A DNA stretch of 64,000 nucleotides from Geodermatophilus aquaeductus (GTDB lineage: Bacteria > Actinomycetota > Actinomycetes > Mycobacteriales > Geodermatophilaceae), in contig NZ_FXTJ01000014.1 of the NCBI RefSeq assembly GCF_900182545.1, positions 1 through 64,000 on the forward strand. Reading direction: 5' to 3'. This document shows, one piece after another, positions 45,711-55,952 of the stretch (positions are counted from its first letter, which is position 1; the number at the start of each line of letters is the position of its first letter). The notes below the pieces were generated by a model that saw only the letters and a list, made by a program, of their open reading frames with translations, searched no databases and was not told the DNA's origin. Position numbers and translations under genes: made by a program.

Positions 45711-46477
45711 CCGGTCTGCTGCCCGGCGCCGACACCACCGGCCTGCCCGGCTACCTGCAGCGGCTGGTGACCGCGGCCGGCGACCTGCCGCTGCGCCACC
45801 GCATGGGCGGCGCCACCGACACCGCGCGCCGCTCGGCGGTCCTCATCCTCTTCGGGGAGGGCCCGCGCGGTGCCGACGTCCTGCTCATCGAGAAGTCCGC
45901 GCGGCTGCGCACCCACGCCGGGCAGCCGGCCTTCCCCGGCGGCGGCGCCGACCCGGGGGAGGACTACCCGGTGGGCACCGCGCTGCGGGAGGCCCAGGAG
46001 GAGGCCGGCGTCGACCCCGACGGTGTCCGGGTGCTCGCCACGCTGCCCGAGCTGTTCCTCGGGCCCTCGGACAACCTCGTCGTCCCGGTCGTCGGCTGGT
46101 GGGAGGACCCGCGCGACGTCATCGTCGGCGATCCGCTGGAGGTCGCCCGGGTGGCCCGCGTGCCGCTGGCCGAGCTCGCCGACCCGGCCAACCGGTTCCG
46201 CGTGCGCCATCCGGCCGGCTACGTCGGCCCGGCGTTCGGCGTCGCCGGGATGGTCGTGTGGGGCTTCACCGCGGGCCTGCTCGACGCCGTCCTCGAGGCC
46301 GCCGGCCTGGCCCGGCCGTGGAACGCGCGCGACGTCCGCCCGCTGGAGTCGGCGGGCGCCCGGGTCGCCGGCGCGCCCGGGTCGCTGGGGGAGGGCGGCG
46401 CCGAGGACGCCGCCGCGCCGACGGTGGCCGACTCAGGTCCCGGGGACGCCGCGACGCGTACGGTTCCCCGCCGATGA
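45707..46477 (+). CDS. Nudix hydrolase, CoA pyrophosphatase-like (Rv3672c-type)
   Basis: 256 residues. KSARLRTHAGQPAFPGGGADPGEDYPVGTALREAQEEAGVDPDGV holds both the HAGQ.(A/S)FPGG (UPF0035/CoA-specific) motif and the Nudix box GG(x5)D..REAQEEAG. The CoA-diphosphatase assignment is a family call. The C-terminal 40 residues are low-complexity. ATGA overlap with the cupredoxin gene. Confidence 0.9.
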   Translation: MTGLLPGADTTGLPGYLQRLVTAAGDLPLRHRMGGATDTARRSAVLILFGEGPRGADVLLIEKSARLRTHAGQPAFPGGGADPGEDYPVGTALREAQEEAGVDPDGVRVLATLPELFLGPSDNLVVPVVGWWEDPRDVIVGDPLEVARVARVPLAELADPANRFRVRHPAGYVGPAFGVAGMVVWGFTAGLLDAVLEAAGLARPWNARDVRPLESAGARVAGAPGSLGEGGAEDAAAPTVADSGPGDAATRTVPRR

Positions 46478-46926
46478 GCGGAATCTGGACGCGCTGCCTC
46501 CCGGCGGCGCTGACCGGCGTCGTCCTGGCGGCCGGCGTGCTGGCCGGCTGCGGCTCCGACGACGGGGGTGCCGCCGCGGCACCGTCGAGCAGCGACGCGT
46601 CGCTGGGCACCGTGACGGTCGCGGAGGACGGCGTCCAGGAGGTCACCATCCAGACGCCGGACGACTACGTGTTCGTGCCCGACACCTTCACCGTGGCGCC
46701 CGGCCGGGTGCGGCTGACCGTGCAGAGCACCGCCACGCAGGCCACGCACAACTTCCGCTTCACGCCCGGCGCCGGTGTCGAGGAGATCCCCGAGGAGATC
46801 CCGCTGCTGGCCGCCGGCGCCACCGAGACGATCGAGTTCGAGGTCACCGCGCCCGGCGAGCACCCCTTCGAGTGCAGCTTCCACGTCCAGCTCGGCCAGA
46901 CCGGCGTCATGACGGTGCGCGGCTGA
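46474..46926 (+). CDS. Cupredoxin-domain lipoprotein
   Basis: 150 residues. Lipobox VLAGC (C26), then a cupredoxin_1-type barrel: DYVFVPDTFTVAPGRVRLTVQSTATQATHNF with H92, and HPFECSFH with C134 and H137; a downstream Met (GVM) is the candidate axial ligand. A type 1 copper site is plausible. Probably an extracytoplasmic electron carrier or copper binder. It is an insertion relative to the mycobacterial order, where the Nudix gene is followed directly by marP. A TACGGT hexamer (46459-46464) could give it a second promoter. Confidence 0.85.
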   Translation: MSGIWTRCLPAALTGVVLAAGVLAGCGSDDGGAAAAPSSSDASLGTVTVAEDGVQEVTIQTPDDYVFVPDTFTVAPGRVRLTVQSTATQATHNFRFTPGAGVEEIPEEIPLLAAGATETIEFEVTAPGEHPFECSFHVQLGQTGVMTVRG

Positions 46927-46929
46927 GCC

Positions 46930-48111
46930 ATGTCGCTGGTCGACCTCGCCCTCATCATCCTCGCCCTGGTCTTCGCCTTCTCCGGCTTCCGCCAGGGCCT
47001 GGTGGTGTCGGCCACCTCCTTCCTCGGTTTCCTCGGCGGTGCCGTCCTCGGTGCGCAGCTGTCCGGGCCGGTCGCCGACCGGCTCGACGGGTCGCCGGTG
47101 ACCCGGGTCTTCGCCGCGCTCGTCGTCGTCCTGGCGGGGGCGCTGCTCGGCCAGGTGCTGGCCGGCGCGATCGGGCGGGCGGTGCGCCGCCGGGTCACCT
47201 GGGAGCCGGCCGAGGTGCTCGACTCCGTGGCCGGCGCGGTGGTGTCGGCTGTGGCGGTGCTGCTGGTGGCGTGGATGGTGGCCACCCCGCTGGCCACCTC
47301 CCCGTTCCCCGGGCTGGCCGGTCAGGTGCGCAACTCGGCGCTGGTGCAGGCGGTCGACCGGGCCGTGCCCGACAGCGTGCGCGCGGTCTACGACTCGCTG
47401 CACGAGGCGATCGACCGGCGCGGGCTGCCCGACGTCCTCGACCCGCTCACGCCGACGCAGGCCCGCGAGGTCGAGGCGCCGGACGCGGCGCTGGCCAGCA
47501 GTCCGGTCGTCGGCCAGGTGCAGGGCTCCGTGGTCAAGATCAGCGGCATCGCGCCGTCGTGCTCGCGGCAGATCGACGGCTCCGGCTTCGTCTACGCGCC
47601 CGGCCGGGTGATGACCAACGCGCACGTCCTCGCCGGGGTCGACGACCCGGTGGTCGAGGCCGAGGGCGAGGAGTACGAGGCGACGGCGGTCTACGTCGAC
47701 GAGGAGGTCGACATCGCGGTGCTCGCGGTGCCCGACCTGCCGCAGGTGGCGCTGGCCTTCGCCCCGGAGGTCTCCGACACCGGCGACTCCGCGATCATCA
47801 TGGGCTACCCCGGCGGCGGCGAGCTGTTCGTCGGCCCGGCCCGCGTCCGCGACCAGGGCCCGATCAGCGGCCCGGACTTCCGCAACACGCGCACGGTGCA
47901 GCGCGACGTCTACGCGCTCTTCGGCGAGGTGCGCGCCGGCAACTCCGGCGGGCCGCTGTTCGACCCCGTCGGGCAGGTACTCGGCGTGGTCTTCGCCTCG
48001 GCGATCGACGACCCGTCCACCGGGTACGCGCTCACCGCCCAGCAGGTCGCGCCGGCCGCCCGCGCCGGCGCCACCGCGACCGCCGAGGTCGACACCGGCC
48101 CCTGCGAATGA
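46930..48111 (+). CDS. marP: MarP-type membrane serine protease
   Basis: 393 residues. Four membrane helices about 1-125 (CvpA-like), a linker, and a chymotrypsin-like domain with H232 (TNAHVLAG), D261 (EVDIAVL) and S339 (AGNSGGPLF). Cys211 (PSCSRQ) and Cys392 (GPCE) sit where MarP Cys214 and Cys395 form the activating disulfide. In M. tuberculosis MarP (Rv3671c) maintains intrabacterial pH in acid and cleaves the RipA hydrolase. ATG start 3 nt after the cupredoxin stop, so it is in the same operon. Confidence 0.93.
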   Translation: MSLVDLALIILALVFAFSGFRQGLVVSATSFLGFLGGAVLGAQLSGPVADRLDGSPVTRVFAALVVVLAGALLGQVLAGAIGRAVRRRVTWEPAEVLDSVAGAVVSAVAVLLVAWMVATPLATSPFPGLAGQVRNSALVQAVDRAVPDSVRAVYDSLHEAIDRRGLPDVLDPLTPTQAREVEAPDAALASSPVVGQVQGSVVKISGIAPSCSRQIDGSGFVYAPGRVMTNAHVLAGVDDPVVEAEGEEYEATAVYVDEEVDIAVLAVPDLPQVALAFAPEVSDTGDSAIIMGYPGGGELFVGPARVRDQGPISGPDFRNTRTVQRDVYALFGEVRAGNSGGPLFDPVGQVLGVVFASAIDDPSTGYALTAQQVAPAARAGATATAEVDTGPCE

Positions 48112-48124
48112 GGCTCCGCCCGGG

Positions 48125-49078
48125 TCAGCGGGGGTCCGTGCTCCAGTCGGCGATGGCGGTGCCGATCTCGGCCGCGGCCTCCTCGGGCGGGAAGTGGCCG
48201 ATGCCGGGGAGCTCGCGCCACTCGTAGGCGCCGGCCACGTAGCGGCCCGAGCCCCGGGCGGTCCGCGGCAGCACGAGCGGGTCGGCGCCGCCGTGCAGCT
48301 GCAGGGTCGGCGCGGTGACCGGAGCGGCCATCCGGCGGGCGTAGCGCAGCCCGTCGGGCCGCAGCTGCGAGCGCCCGGCCCAGCGGAAGTACTCCATCGA
48401 CCCGTAGGCCGCCTGGGGGATCCGCGCGGCCGAGCGGTAGCGCTCCACCGCCTCGGCGAAGTCGGTGGTCTGCGTCCAGTCGGGCCCGGCCCACCGGCGC
48501 AGGAACTCCGCCACCGGGTCGTCGTCGGTGCGGGTCAGCCGCCGCTCGGGCAGCCGCGGCAGCTGGAAGCCCAGGACGTGGCGCAGCGCCCTGCGCTGGC
48601 GGGCGTCGCGCAGCCCGCCCCGCAGCAGCCGCGGGTGGGCCATCGAGACGACGACCAGCCGGCGCACGACCCGCGGGTGCAGCGCGGCCATCGTCCAGGC
48701 GACCAGCCCGCCCCAGTCGTGCCCGACGACGACGGCGTCGCGCTCGCCCAGGGCACGGACGAGCGCGGCGACGTCGCTGGCCGCCGTCGGCAGGTCGTAG
48801 CCCCGCGGCGGCTTGTCGCTGGCGCCGTAGCCGCGCAGGTCCGGCGCGACCGCCCGGAAGCCGGCCGCGGCGAGCACGGGCAGCTGCGCCCGCCAGGCCC
48901 ACCAGAACTGCGGGAAGCCGTGCAGCAGCAGGACCAGCGGGCCCTCCCCGGCCTCGGCCAGGTGCAGCCGGACGCCGTTGGCCGAGGCGTCGCGGTGGAT
49001 CCAGGGGCCGGGCAGCAGGACGCTGGTGGCGTCGGGCCGCTCGTCCGCGGGAGCGCCCCCGGTCGTGCCGGCGCTCAG
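48125..49078 (-). CDS. ephE: Alpha/beta-hydrolase, epoxide-hydrolase type (EphE-like), CTG start
   Basis: The frame is open and clearly coding up to 49078 although the first ATG/GTG/TTG is an internal GTG at 48877. Starting there would lose the oxyanion motif HGFP (53-56). The only start-like codon upstream is CTG at 49076-49078, which overlaps the upstream TGA as CTGA, copying the ATGA/GTGA junctions seen throughout. From CTG the product is 317 residues, close to Rv3670 (EphE). Nucleophile D121 in VVGHDWGG (Asp, as in epoxide hydrolases) and H295 in GIGHFPPEE complete the catalytic set. Alternatives are another near-cognate start or a sequence error. Confidence 0.8.
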   Translation of the reverse strand: MSAGTTGGAPADERPDATSVLLPGPWIHRDASANGVRLHLAEAGEGPLVLLLHGFPQFWWAWRAQLPVLAAAGFRAVAPDLRGYGASDKPPRGYDLPTAASDVAALVRALGERDAVVVGHDWGGLVAWTMAALHPRVVRRLVVVSMAHPRLLRGGLRDARQRRALRHVLGFQLPRLPERRLTRTDDDPVAEFLRRWAGPDWTQTTDFAEAVERYRSAARIPQAAYGSMEYFRWAGRSQLRPDGLRYARRMAAPVTAPTLQLHGGADPLVLPRTARGSGRYVAGAYEWRELPGIGHFPPEEAAAEIGTAIADWSTDPR

Positions 49079-49578
49079 ACCAGGTAGCTGTCGGGGGAGC
49101 GCCGCTCGACGCGCCCGTTGCTCACCGTGGGCAGCGCGCGACGGCGCTGGCCCGGCTCCTCGCGGTGCATGACGTCGGGCAGCTCGCGCAGCGACTCCAT
49201 CGTCCGCTCGGGCTTGTCGATCTTCTTGATCATCCGCAGGCCGATCAGCGCCGCGAGCCCGGCGACGAGCAGCAGGCCGGCGGTGACGATGAGGTAGGAC
49301 ACCCAGCGGGGCAGGCCGAGCCAGGTGAGGAACTCGGCGATCATGACGAACAGGTAGATGCCGGCGAAGGCCAGCAGCACCCCCGCGACGGTGAACAGCG
49401 CGACGCTGACGCCCGCCTTCTTCGCCGAGCGGCTGATCTCGGTCTTGGCCAGTTCGATCTCCGCGCGGACGAGCGTGGAGACGTCGGCCATGGCGCTCTG
49501 CACCAGCGCACCCACGGAGGGGTCGGCGCTGGCGGCATGCCGCGCGGCGGGCTGGGTGGACGACGCGCTGTGGGCCAC
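49075..49578 (-). CDS. Phage-holin-superfamily III membrane protein (Rv3669-type)
   Basis: 167 residues. A conserved amphipathic region SVGALVQSAMADVSTLVRAEIELAKTEI, then two hydrophobic helices (VALFTVAGVLLAFAGIYLFVMI; YLIVTAGLLLVAGLAALIGLRMI). This is the PF07332 type (formerly DUF1469), common in actinobacterial chromosomes and not evidence of phage. GTG with GGAGGAG seven nt upstream. Its TGA overlaps the CTG of the hydrolase gene. Confidence 0.85.
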   Translation of the reverse strand: MAHSASSTQPAARHAASADPSVGALVQSAMADVSTLVRAEIELAKTEISRSAKKAGVSVALFTVAGVLLAFAGIYLFVMIAEFLTWLGLPRWVSYLIVTAGLLLVAGLAALIGLRMIKKIDKPERTMESLRELPDVMHREEPGQRRRALPTVSNGRVERRSPDSYLV

Positions 49579-49661
49579 GGGGGCTCCTCCCTGATCGGAC
49601 TGTCGGACGGGCCGCGGACGGCCTGCCGAGGATCGTCCCCCATGATCGCCGGGCGCGCGTC

Positions 49662-49692
49662 CCGGCTCCCCCTCTCGTGCACGGGGAGCCGG
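49662..49692 (-). terminator. terminator hairpin after acs
   Basis: 10-bp perfect arms (CCGGCTCCCC / GGGGAGCCGG) with an 11-nt loop, downstream of the acs stop at 49759. Confidence 0.5.
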
Positions 49693-49758
49693 CACGGTGG
49701 CCCCCCTGCAGGGTCCCGCCGCGAGCGTGCGAGCGGTGGGGGGCAGGGGGGTCCTTGC

Positions 49759-51711
<1,953 letters not shown>

Positions 51712-51835
51712 GTGGTGCTCCCTCCGTCTTCGTGGCCCGCGCACCGCCGGCGGGCGGCGTGTCCCATCACACACCGTAGGGCCCGCGCGGGCCGAGGGGC
51801 AGCCGCCCGCAACGAGGTTGCAGCACACTGGCCCG

Positions 51836-52543
51836 GTGGACGGCGGGCCCCAGGCGGTCGTGGCGGCGCGGGTGCCCGGCGCCGCCGGCCTCGGCCTGCT
51901 CGCGCCGCCGTCGGCCCGCCCGTTCCCGGCCGCGCTGCTGGCCGACCCGGCGTGGACGGCCGGGCGCGTGGCGGCGCTGGGCCGCCGCTACCGCAGCGCC
52001 GACCGGCGGGCGCTGGCGACGGTGTGGTGGTACTCGGCCTCGGCGGTGCTGCTGACGCCGGTCGCCGCGGGACTGGCCACCGGCCGGCCGCTGTCGGCGC
52101 GGCTGGCCGACACCACGCTGTACGAGATCGCCGGCGGCACCGTGCTCGCCGGGGTGTCACGGGCGCCGGCCGGGCCGGACCCGGCGGGGGAGCTGCGCGA
52201 GGCGCTCGGCTCGGTGATCGCCGTGGTGGCCGCGGCCGGCGGGATGCGGCAGCGCCCGCTGTGGGCGGTGGCCACCGACTCGCTGGCCGGCCGGCTGCTC
52301 GCCGTCGGCCGGGCGCTGGGCGACGTCGGCACGGTGACCGCGCTGGCGGCCCCGGTGGCCGCGGCCGTCGGCGACCCGATGCCCGCGCCGCGCTACACCG
52401 ACGTCGGCGGCGTCCGGTTCGTCCGCCGCGCCTCCTGCTGCCTGCTGGTCCGGCTCCCCGGCGAGGCCATGTGCACCGCCTGCCCCGCCCGGCCGCCGGC
52501 GCACCGGCAGGTGCTCCTGGAGGACGCCGCCGGCCTCTGGTGA
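51836..52543 (+). CDS. FhuF-like ferric reductase domain protein
   Basis: 235 residues. The C-terminus has the FhuF [2Fe-2S] pattern C201-C202-x10-C213-x2-C216 (SCCLLVRLPGEAMCTACP). The upstream helical part, with TVWWYSASAVLLTPVAAGLATG, agrees with siderophore-iron reductases of this family. Likely a cytoplasmic ferric-siderophore reductase, although no uptake genes adjoin it. GTG start with CACACT (51824-51829) six nt before it, a probable leaderless promoter. Confidence 0.8.
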   Translation: MDGGPQAVVAARVPGAAGLGLLAPPSARPFPAALLADPAWTAGRVAALGRRYRSADRRALATVWWYSASAVLLTPVAAGLATGRPLSARLADTTLYEIAGGTVLAGVSRAPAGPDPAGELREALGSVIAVVAAAGGMRQRPLWAVATDSLAGRLLAVGRALGDVGTVTALAAPVAAAVGDPMPAPRYTDVGGVRFVRRASCCLLVRLPGEAMCTACPARPPAHRQVLLEDAAGLW

Positions 52544-52552
52544 GGTGGGTCC

Positions 52553-54028
52553 TCAGGCGGTGAACAGCAGGATCCAGTCCCCGTCGCCGGCGTCGTTGGG
52601 TCCCGGTGGGGTGAAGGTGTCCGCGAGGGGTGTCTCCGTCCGCGCGCCCGATGTCGGGTCCACCCACGCGGCGCGGGTGCCGGGCGCCAGGAGGCCGGTG
52701 TCCACGGCGATGGTCCGCGGGGTGGGCAGGTAGACGACCGCCTGGCCGCCGTCGGGGGTCCGGGCTGCGGTCACGTGGTCGTCGTCGAGCACGTCCATCG
52801 CCGTGACCTCGGTCAGCGGGGTGCCGCGGCCGGCCGTCACCAGGTCGCCGCCGGTGTCGGGCACCAGCTCCCACCAGCGCAGGCCCGCGAACAGGTCGCG
52901 CAACCGCTGCGCCTGGGTGACGGCGACGGTCGACAGCCGCGTCTGCCACCCCGGCGGGAAGTCCCAGTCGGCGCTGCCGGAGACCTCGCCGGCGGCGCCG
53001 GAGGTCAGGCTCCACAGCACCTGCCGACGCAGCGTCTCGTCGGTGGTGGGTCGCGACTCGGGCTGGTTGTTCTCACCCTCGTAGTTCGCCTCACCCATGA
53101 GGACCGGTCGGGGTGGCGTGCGTGCGTACGCGTCGAGCACGGCGCGGTAGGTGGGGTGGTAGGTGTAGGCGAAGTCCCAGTCGATCCGCCGGGCCCAGAA
53201 CGGGTTGTCACTCGAGATCGACTCGTCGAAGGAGAGCTGGATCGAGAACGGGCGGCCGTCCCCGGTCTCCCGCACGCCGCGCATCACGGCGTCCCAGCAC
53301 CGGTCGACGTCACTGCCGCGAGCGGGGTCGTCCGTGGCCGGTACGTAGTCACCTCCGGCCATCCACAGGACGTTGGGCAGGTCGGCGAGGCGCTCGGCGA
53401 CCCGCCGCCCGTACTGCCGGCACTGGTCCACCGACGACGGGACGAACGAGTGGCCGATGGTCCAGCCGTCCACCGCGTAGAGCAGGACCGTGATGCCCTG
53501 GTCGGCAGCCGTCCGCAGGTAGGACGTGACCCGGTCCCAGTAGGGCTCGTTCCAGCTGAGCACGTCCCCGTCCGCGAAGGGCCGGATCCCGTCGTACGTG
53601 CTCCCGTCGTCGCGAGGACCGCCGTTGCCGGTGGATCCCAGCAGGGACACGACCACCGCGTTGTAACCCTGCTCCGCCCGGGTGGAGAGGTAGAGCTCGG
53701 CCTGGGCGGGGGAGACGTCGGTCATGAACGACCAGGGCGCGTCGCCCCTGACGAGGATCGGCTGCCCGTACTGGTCGAGGAAGTACCGGCGGTCGGGGCT
53801 CACCGACGTGACGAACGGCGGACCCGTCCGGGCCGCCCTCGGCGTGGCGGGGGGCCACGGGCCGTCCGGGTAGGCGCCCGCACCGGTGATGCGCAGGGCC
53901 TGTCCTCGTGGACGGTCCCGCCAGGAGTCGTACGCCGCGGCCCCGGCCACCAGGAGGAGCGTCACGACGACGCCTCCCACCAGCAGCCGCGCGGAACGGC
54001 GCGGCACGGTCGGCCTCGCTGGTGCCAT
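52553..54028 (-). CDS. DUF4038-domain glycoside hydrolase-like secreted protein
   Basis: 491 residues. N-terminal membrane anchor (about 13-33), then from about 75 a TIM-barrel of the DUF4038 (apiosidase-like) type: RYFLDQYGQPILVRGDAPWSFM, NAVVVSLLGSTG, LPNVLWMAGGDYVP, and PVLMGEANYEGENN, which supplies acidic residues at the barrel end; about 400-490 is a beta-rich putative collagen-binding domain. Probably an extracellular glycosidase; substrate unknown. ATG at 54028 with AGGGAGCG upstream. The block 52.5-54.9 kb interrupts more conserved genes and its codon use looks less extreme than its neighbours, which suggests accessory DNA. Confidence 0.8.
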   Translation of the reverse strand: MAPARPTVPRRSARLLVGGVVVTLLLVAGAAAYDSWRDRPRGQALRITGAGAYPDGPWPPATPRAARTGPPFVTSVSPDRRYFLDQYGQPILVRGDAPWSFMTDVSPAQAELYLSTRAEQGYNAVVVSLLGSTGNGGPRDDGSTYDGIRPFADGDVLSWNEPYWDRVTSYLRTAADQGITVLLYAVDGWTIGHSFVPSSVDQCRQYGRRVAERLADLPNVLWMAGGDYVPATDDPARGSDVDRCWDAVMRGVRETGDGRPFSIQLSFDESISSDNPFWARRIDWDFAYTYHPTYRAVLDAYARTPPRPVLMGEANYEGENNQPESRPTTDETLRRQVLWSLTSGAAGEVSGSADWDFPPGWQTRLSTVAVTQAQRLRDLFAGLRWWELVPDTGGDLVTAGRGTPLTEVTAMDVLDDDHVTAARTPDGGQAVVYLPTPRTIAVDTGLLAPGTRAAWVDPTSGARTETPLADTFTPPGPNDAGDGDWILLFTA

Positions 54029-54167
54029 CTCGCTCCCTGCCGGGCGATGGGCGCAGACGCAGGAGACTACGACGGGATGCGGCGGCCCGACCACGGTCTC
54101 GCGTGCGGTGCTCGCCTGTTTCCGCAGGTCATGGACACGTCTTCGCCCCCCGCCCTACGGTGCGGCC

Positions 54168-54920
54168 ATGGAGAACCCCCGTCCGGGTGCCGGTCCTGCC
54201 CTCGAGAGGCAGGTCCGCTTCTGGGGGGAGTGGAACCTCGCCCACCACGCCTTCTCGCAGCGGGGGCATCTCCAGCTGAGGCAGCTCGACTGGGTGCGGC
54301 GGCGCGCGGAACGCCTCACGCGATCGACCGACCAGGACGGGCCGCTGCGCGTCCTCGACCTCGGATGTGGGACCGGATGGCTCGGCGCCTCGCTCACGGA
54401 CCTGGGCGAGGTCACGGGCACCGACCTGGCCCCGGCGGCGATCGAACACGCCCAGCGCGAGTTCCCCGACGTCCGTTTCCTGGCGGGTGGCTTCTGGGAG
54501 GTGCCTCCGTCCGGACCGTTCGACCTGGTGATCAGTTCCGAGGTCATCGCCCACGTCGCCGACCAGCAGGCCTTCATCCGGCGTGCCGCCGAGCTGCTGC
54601 GTCCCGGTGGGGTCTTCCTGCTGATGACCCAGAACGGCTTCGTGTGGCGCCGGTGGAGTGAACTCAAGCCGACGAGTGAGGGGATGATCCGCGACTGGCC
54701 CCGCCTGGGCGACCTCCGCACCATGCTGAATGCCAGCGGGTTCACGGACCTCCGCGTCCGGTCCCTCCAGCCGGCGGGGGACCAAGGGGTCCTCCGCGTG
54801 CTCAACAGCCGGGTCCTCCGAGGCGGTTTCCGGGTCCTGCGCCTCGGCACCGTGTGGAGGTCGGTGCTCGAGCGGGTGCTCGTGGGCCGGGACCTGGCCA
54901 TCGCCGCACGCCTCGGGTGA
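54168..54920 (+). CDS. Class I SAM-dependent methyltransferase
   Basis: 250 residues. SAM-binding motif VLDLGCGTGWLGASL (about 62-76), acidic residue in TGTDLAPAAIEHA, and motif IV-like FDLVISSEVIAHV, LLRPGGVFLLMTQNG. Resembles UbiG/UbiE-fold small-molecule methyltransferases; acceptor unknown. ATG with TACGGT (54156-54161) six nt upstream: leaderless. Diverges from the DUF4038 gene and converges with the QueA-like gene. Third-codon-position GC seems lower than usual for the window. Confidence 0.82.
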   Translation: MENPRPGAGPALERQVRFWGEWNLAHHAFSQRGHLQLRQLDWVRRRAERLTRSTDQDGPLRVLDLGCGTGWLGASLTDLGEVTGTDLAPAAIEHAQREFPDVRFLAGGFWEVPPSGPFDLVISSEVIAHVADQQAFIRRAAELLRPGGVFLLMTQNGFVWRRWSELKPTSEGMIRDWPRLGDLRTMLNASGFTDLRVRSLQPAGDQGVLRVLNSRVLRGGFRVLRLGTVWRSVLERVLVGRDLAIAARLG

Positions 54921-54929
54921 CGGCGCCGC

Positions 54930-55952
54930 TCAGGGCAGGAAGAGCATGGAGTCGCCGAACTCGTGCCACAGGTAGGTGCCGGCCGCGGCGTCGTACGCGC
55001 GGCGCACCAGGTCCCGCCCGGCGACCGCCTCGAGCAGCAGCAGGTGGCTGGCCTCGGGTTCGTGCAGGCCGGTGACCAGCCCGGTCACCGCGCGCACCGG
55101 CCGGTCCGGGCCGAGCACGAGGTCGGTCCAGCCCTCGCCCGGCCGGGTGACGCCATCGTCGCCGGTGGCCGTCTCCAGCGCCCGGGTGACCGTCGTGCCG
55201 ACGGCGACCACCCGCCGCCCGGCCGCCCGCGTGGCGGTGACCAGCCGGGCGGTGACCTCCGGGACCCGGTAGCGCTCGGGCGCCGGCGGCTCGTGCAGCT
55301 CGGGGCTGGACACCCCCGCGTGCAGGACCAGCGGCACCACCGGGACCCCGCGGGCCATCAGCCGGACCAGCAGCCGGTCGGTGAACGGGCGGCCGGCGCT
55401 GGCGTTCTCCGCGCTGCCCGGCTCGGTGGCGTAGACGTTCTGGACGTCGCCGAGGGCGAGCGGCCCGCGCAGGTGGCGGTAGCGGACCGGCTCCCCGTGC
55501 CGCGCGAGGTACGCGGGGACGGCGACGGCCGGGGTCGCGACCGCCCGCCACAGCCGCCCGGGGCGGGCCGGGTCCGGGAAGCCGCCGCGCAGGACCAGCC
55601 GCACGCCGCCGGGCAGGTCCAGCGCGGCGCCGGGTTCCAGGCCGGACTCGGGGCCGTCGTCGCCGGGGCGGCGGACCTCGACCACCCAGGTGCCGTCGTC
55701 CAGCGTCGTGGACACGTGCACCGGCGTGGTCGTGCCGTCGGCCCGGCGCGCGGTCAGGCGGGCCGGCAGCGTCGCCGAGGTGTTGACGACGACGAGGTCG
55801 CCGGGCTCGAGCAGGCCGGGCAGGTCGGCGAACCGGGCGTGGGTGAGGCTGCCCGGGCGGACGGCCATCAGCCGGACGCCGTCGCGGGACAGGCCGCGGC
55901 GCTCCGGCGGCTCGGTGGCCTCCGCGCCCATGGGGACGGCGAGCGCGGTCAC
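54930..55952 (-). CDS. QueA-like protein with degenerate active-site motifs
   Basis: 340 residues, aligns along the length of S-adenosylmethionine:tRNA ribosyltransferase-isomerase: VRPGSLTHARFADLPGLLEPGDLVVVNTSATLPARL, VQNVYATEPGS, VGTTVTRALETA, VTGLHEPEASHLLLLEAVAG. The hallmark APTAGLHF of true QueA is NASAGRPF here, and HVGAGTF is HAGVSS. It is therefore probably not a queuosine enzyme, or has a changed substrate; most actinobacteria lack the Q pathway. GTG start overlaps the SDR stop (GTGA), so it is coexpressed with the SDR under the SoxR-type promoter. Confidence 0.78.
   Translation of the reverse strand: MTALAVPMGAEATEPPERRGLSRDGVRLMAVRPGSLTHARFADLPGLLEPGDLVVVNTSATLPARLTARRADGTTTPVHVSTTLDDGTWVVEVRRPGDDGPESGLEPGAALDLPGGVRLVLRGGFPDPARPGRLWRAVATPAVAVPAYLARHGEPVRYRHLRGPLALGDVQNVYATEPGSAENASAGRPFTDRLLVRLMARGVPVVPLVLHAGVSSPELHEPPAPERYRVPEVTARLVTATRAAGRRVVAVGTTVTRALETATGDDGVTRPGEGWTDLVLGPDRPVRAVTGLVTGLHEPEASHLLLLEAVAGRDLVRRAYDAAAGTYLWHEFGDSMLFLP

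Noticed and set aside
49075-49578. Phage-derived holin
   Set aside because: The holin-superfamily name is misleading; the gene sits in a conserved chromosomal neighbourhood with no other phage gene.
54930-55952. Evidence for a queuosine pathway
   Set aside because: Only a degenerate QueA-like protein is present; key motifs are changed and no tgt or que genes are in the window.
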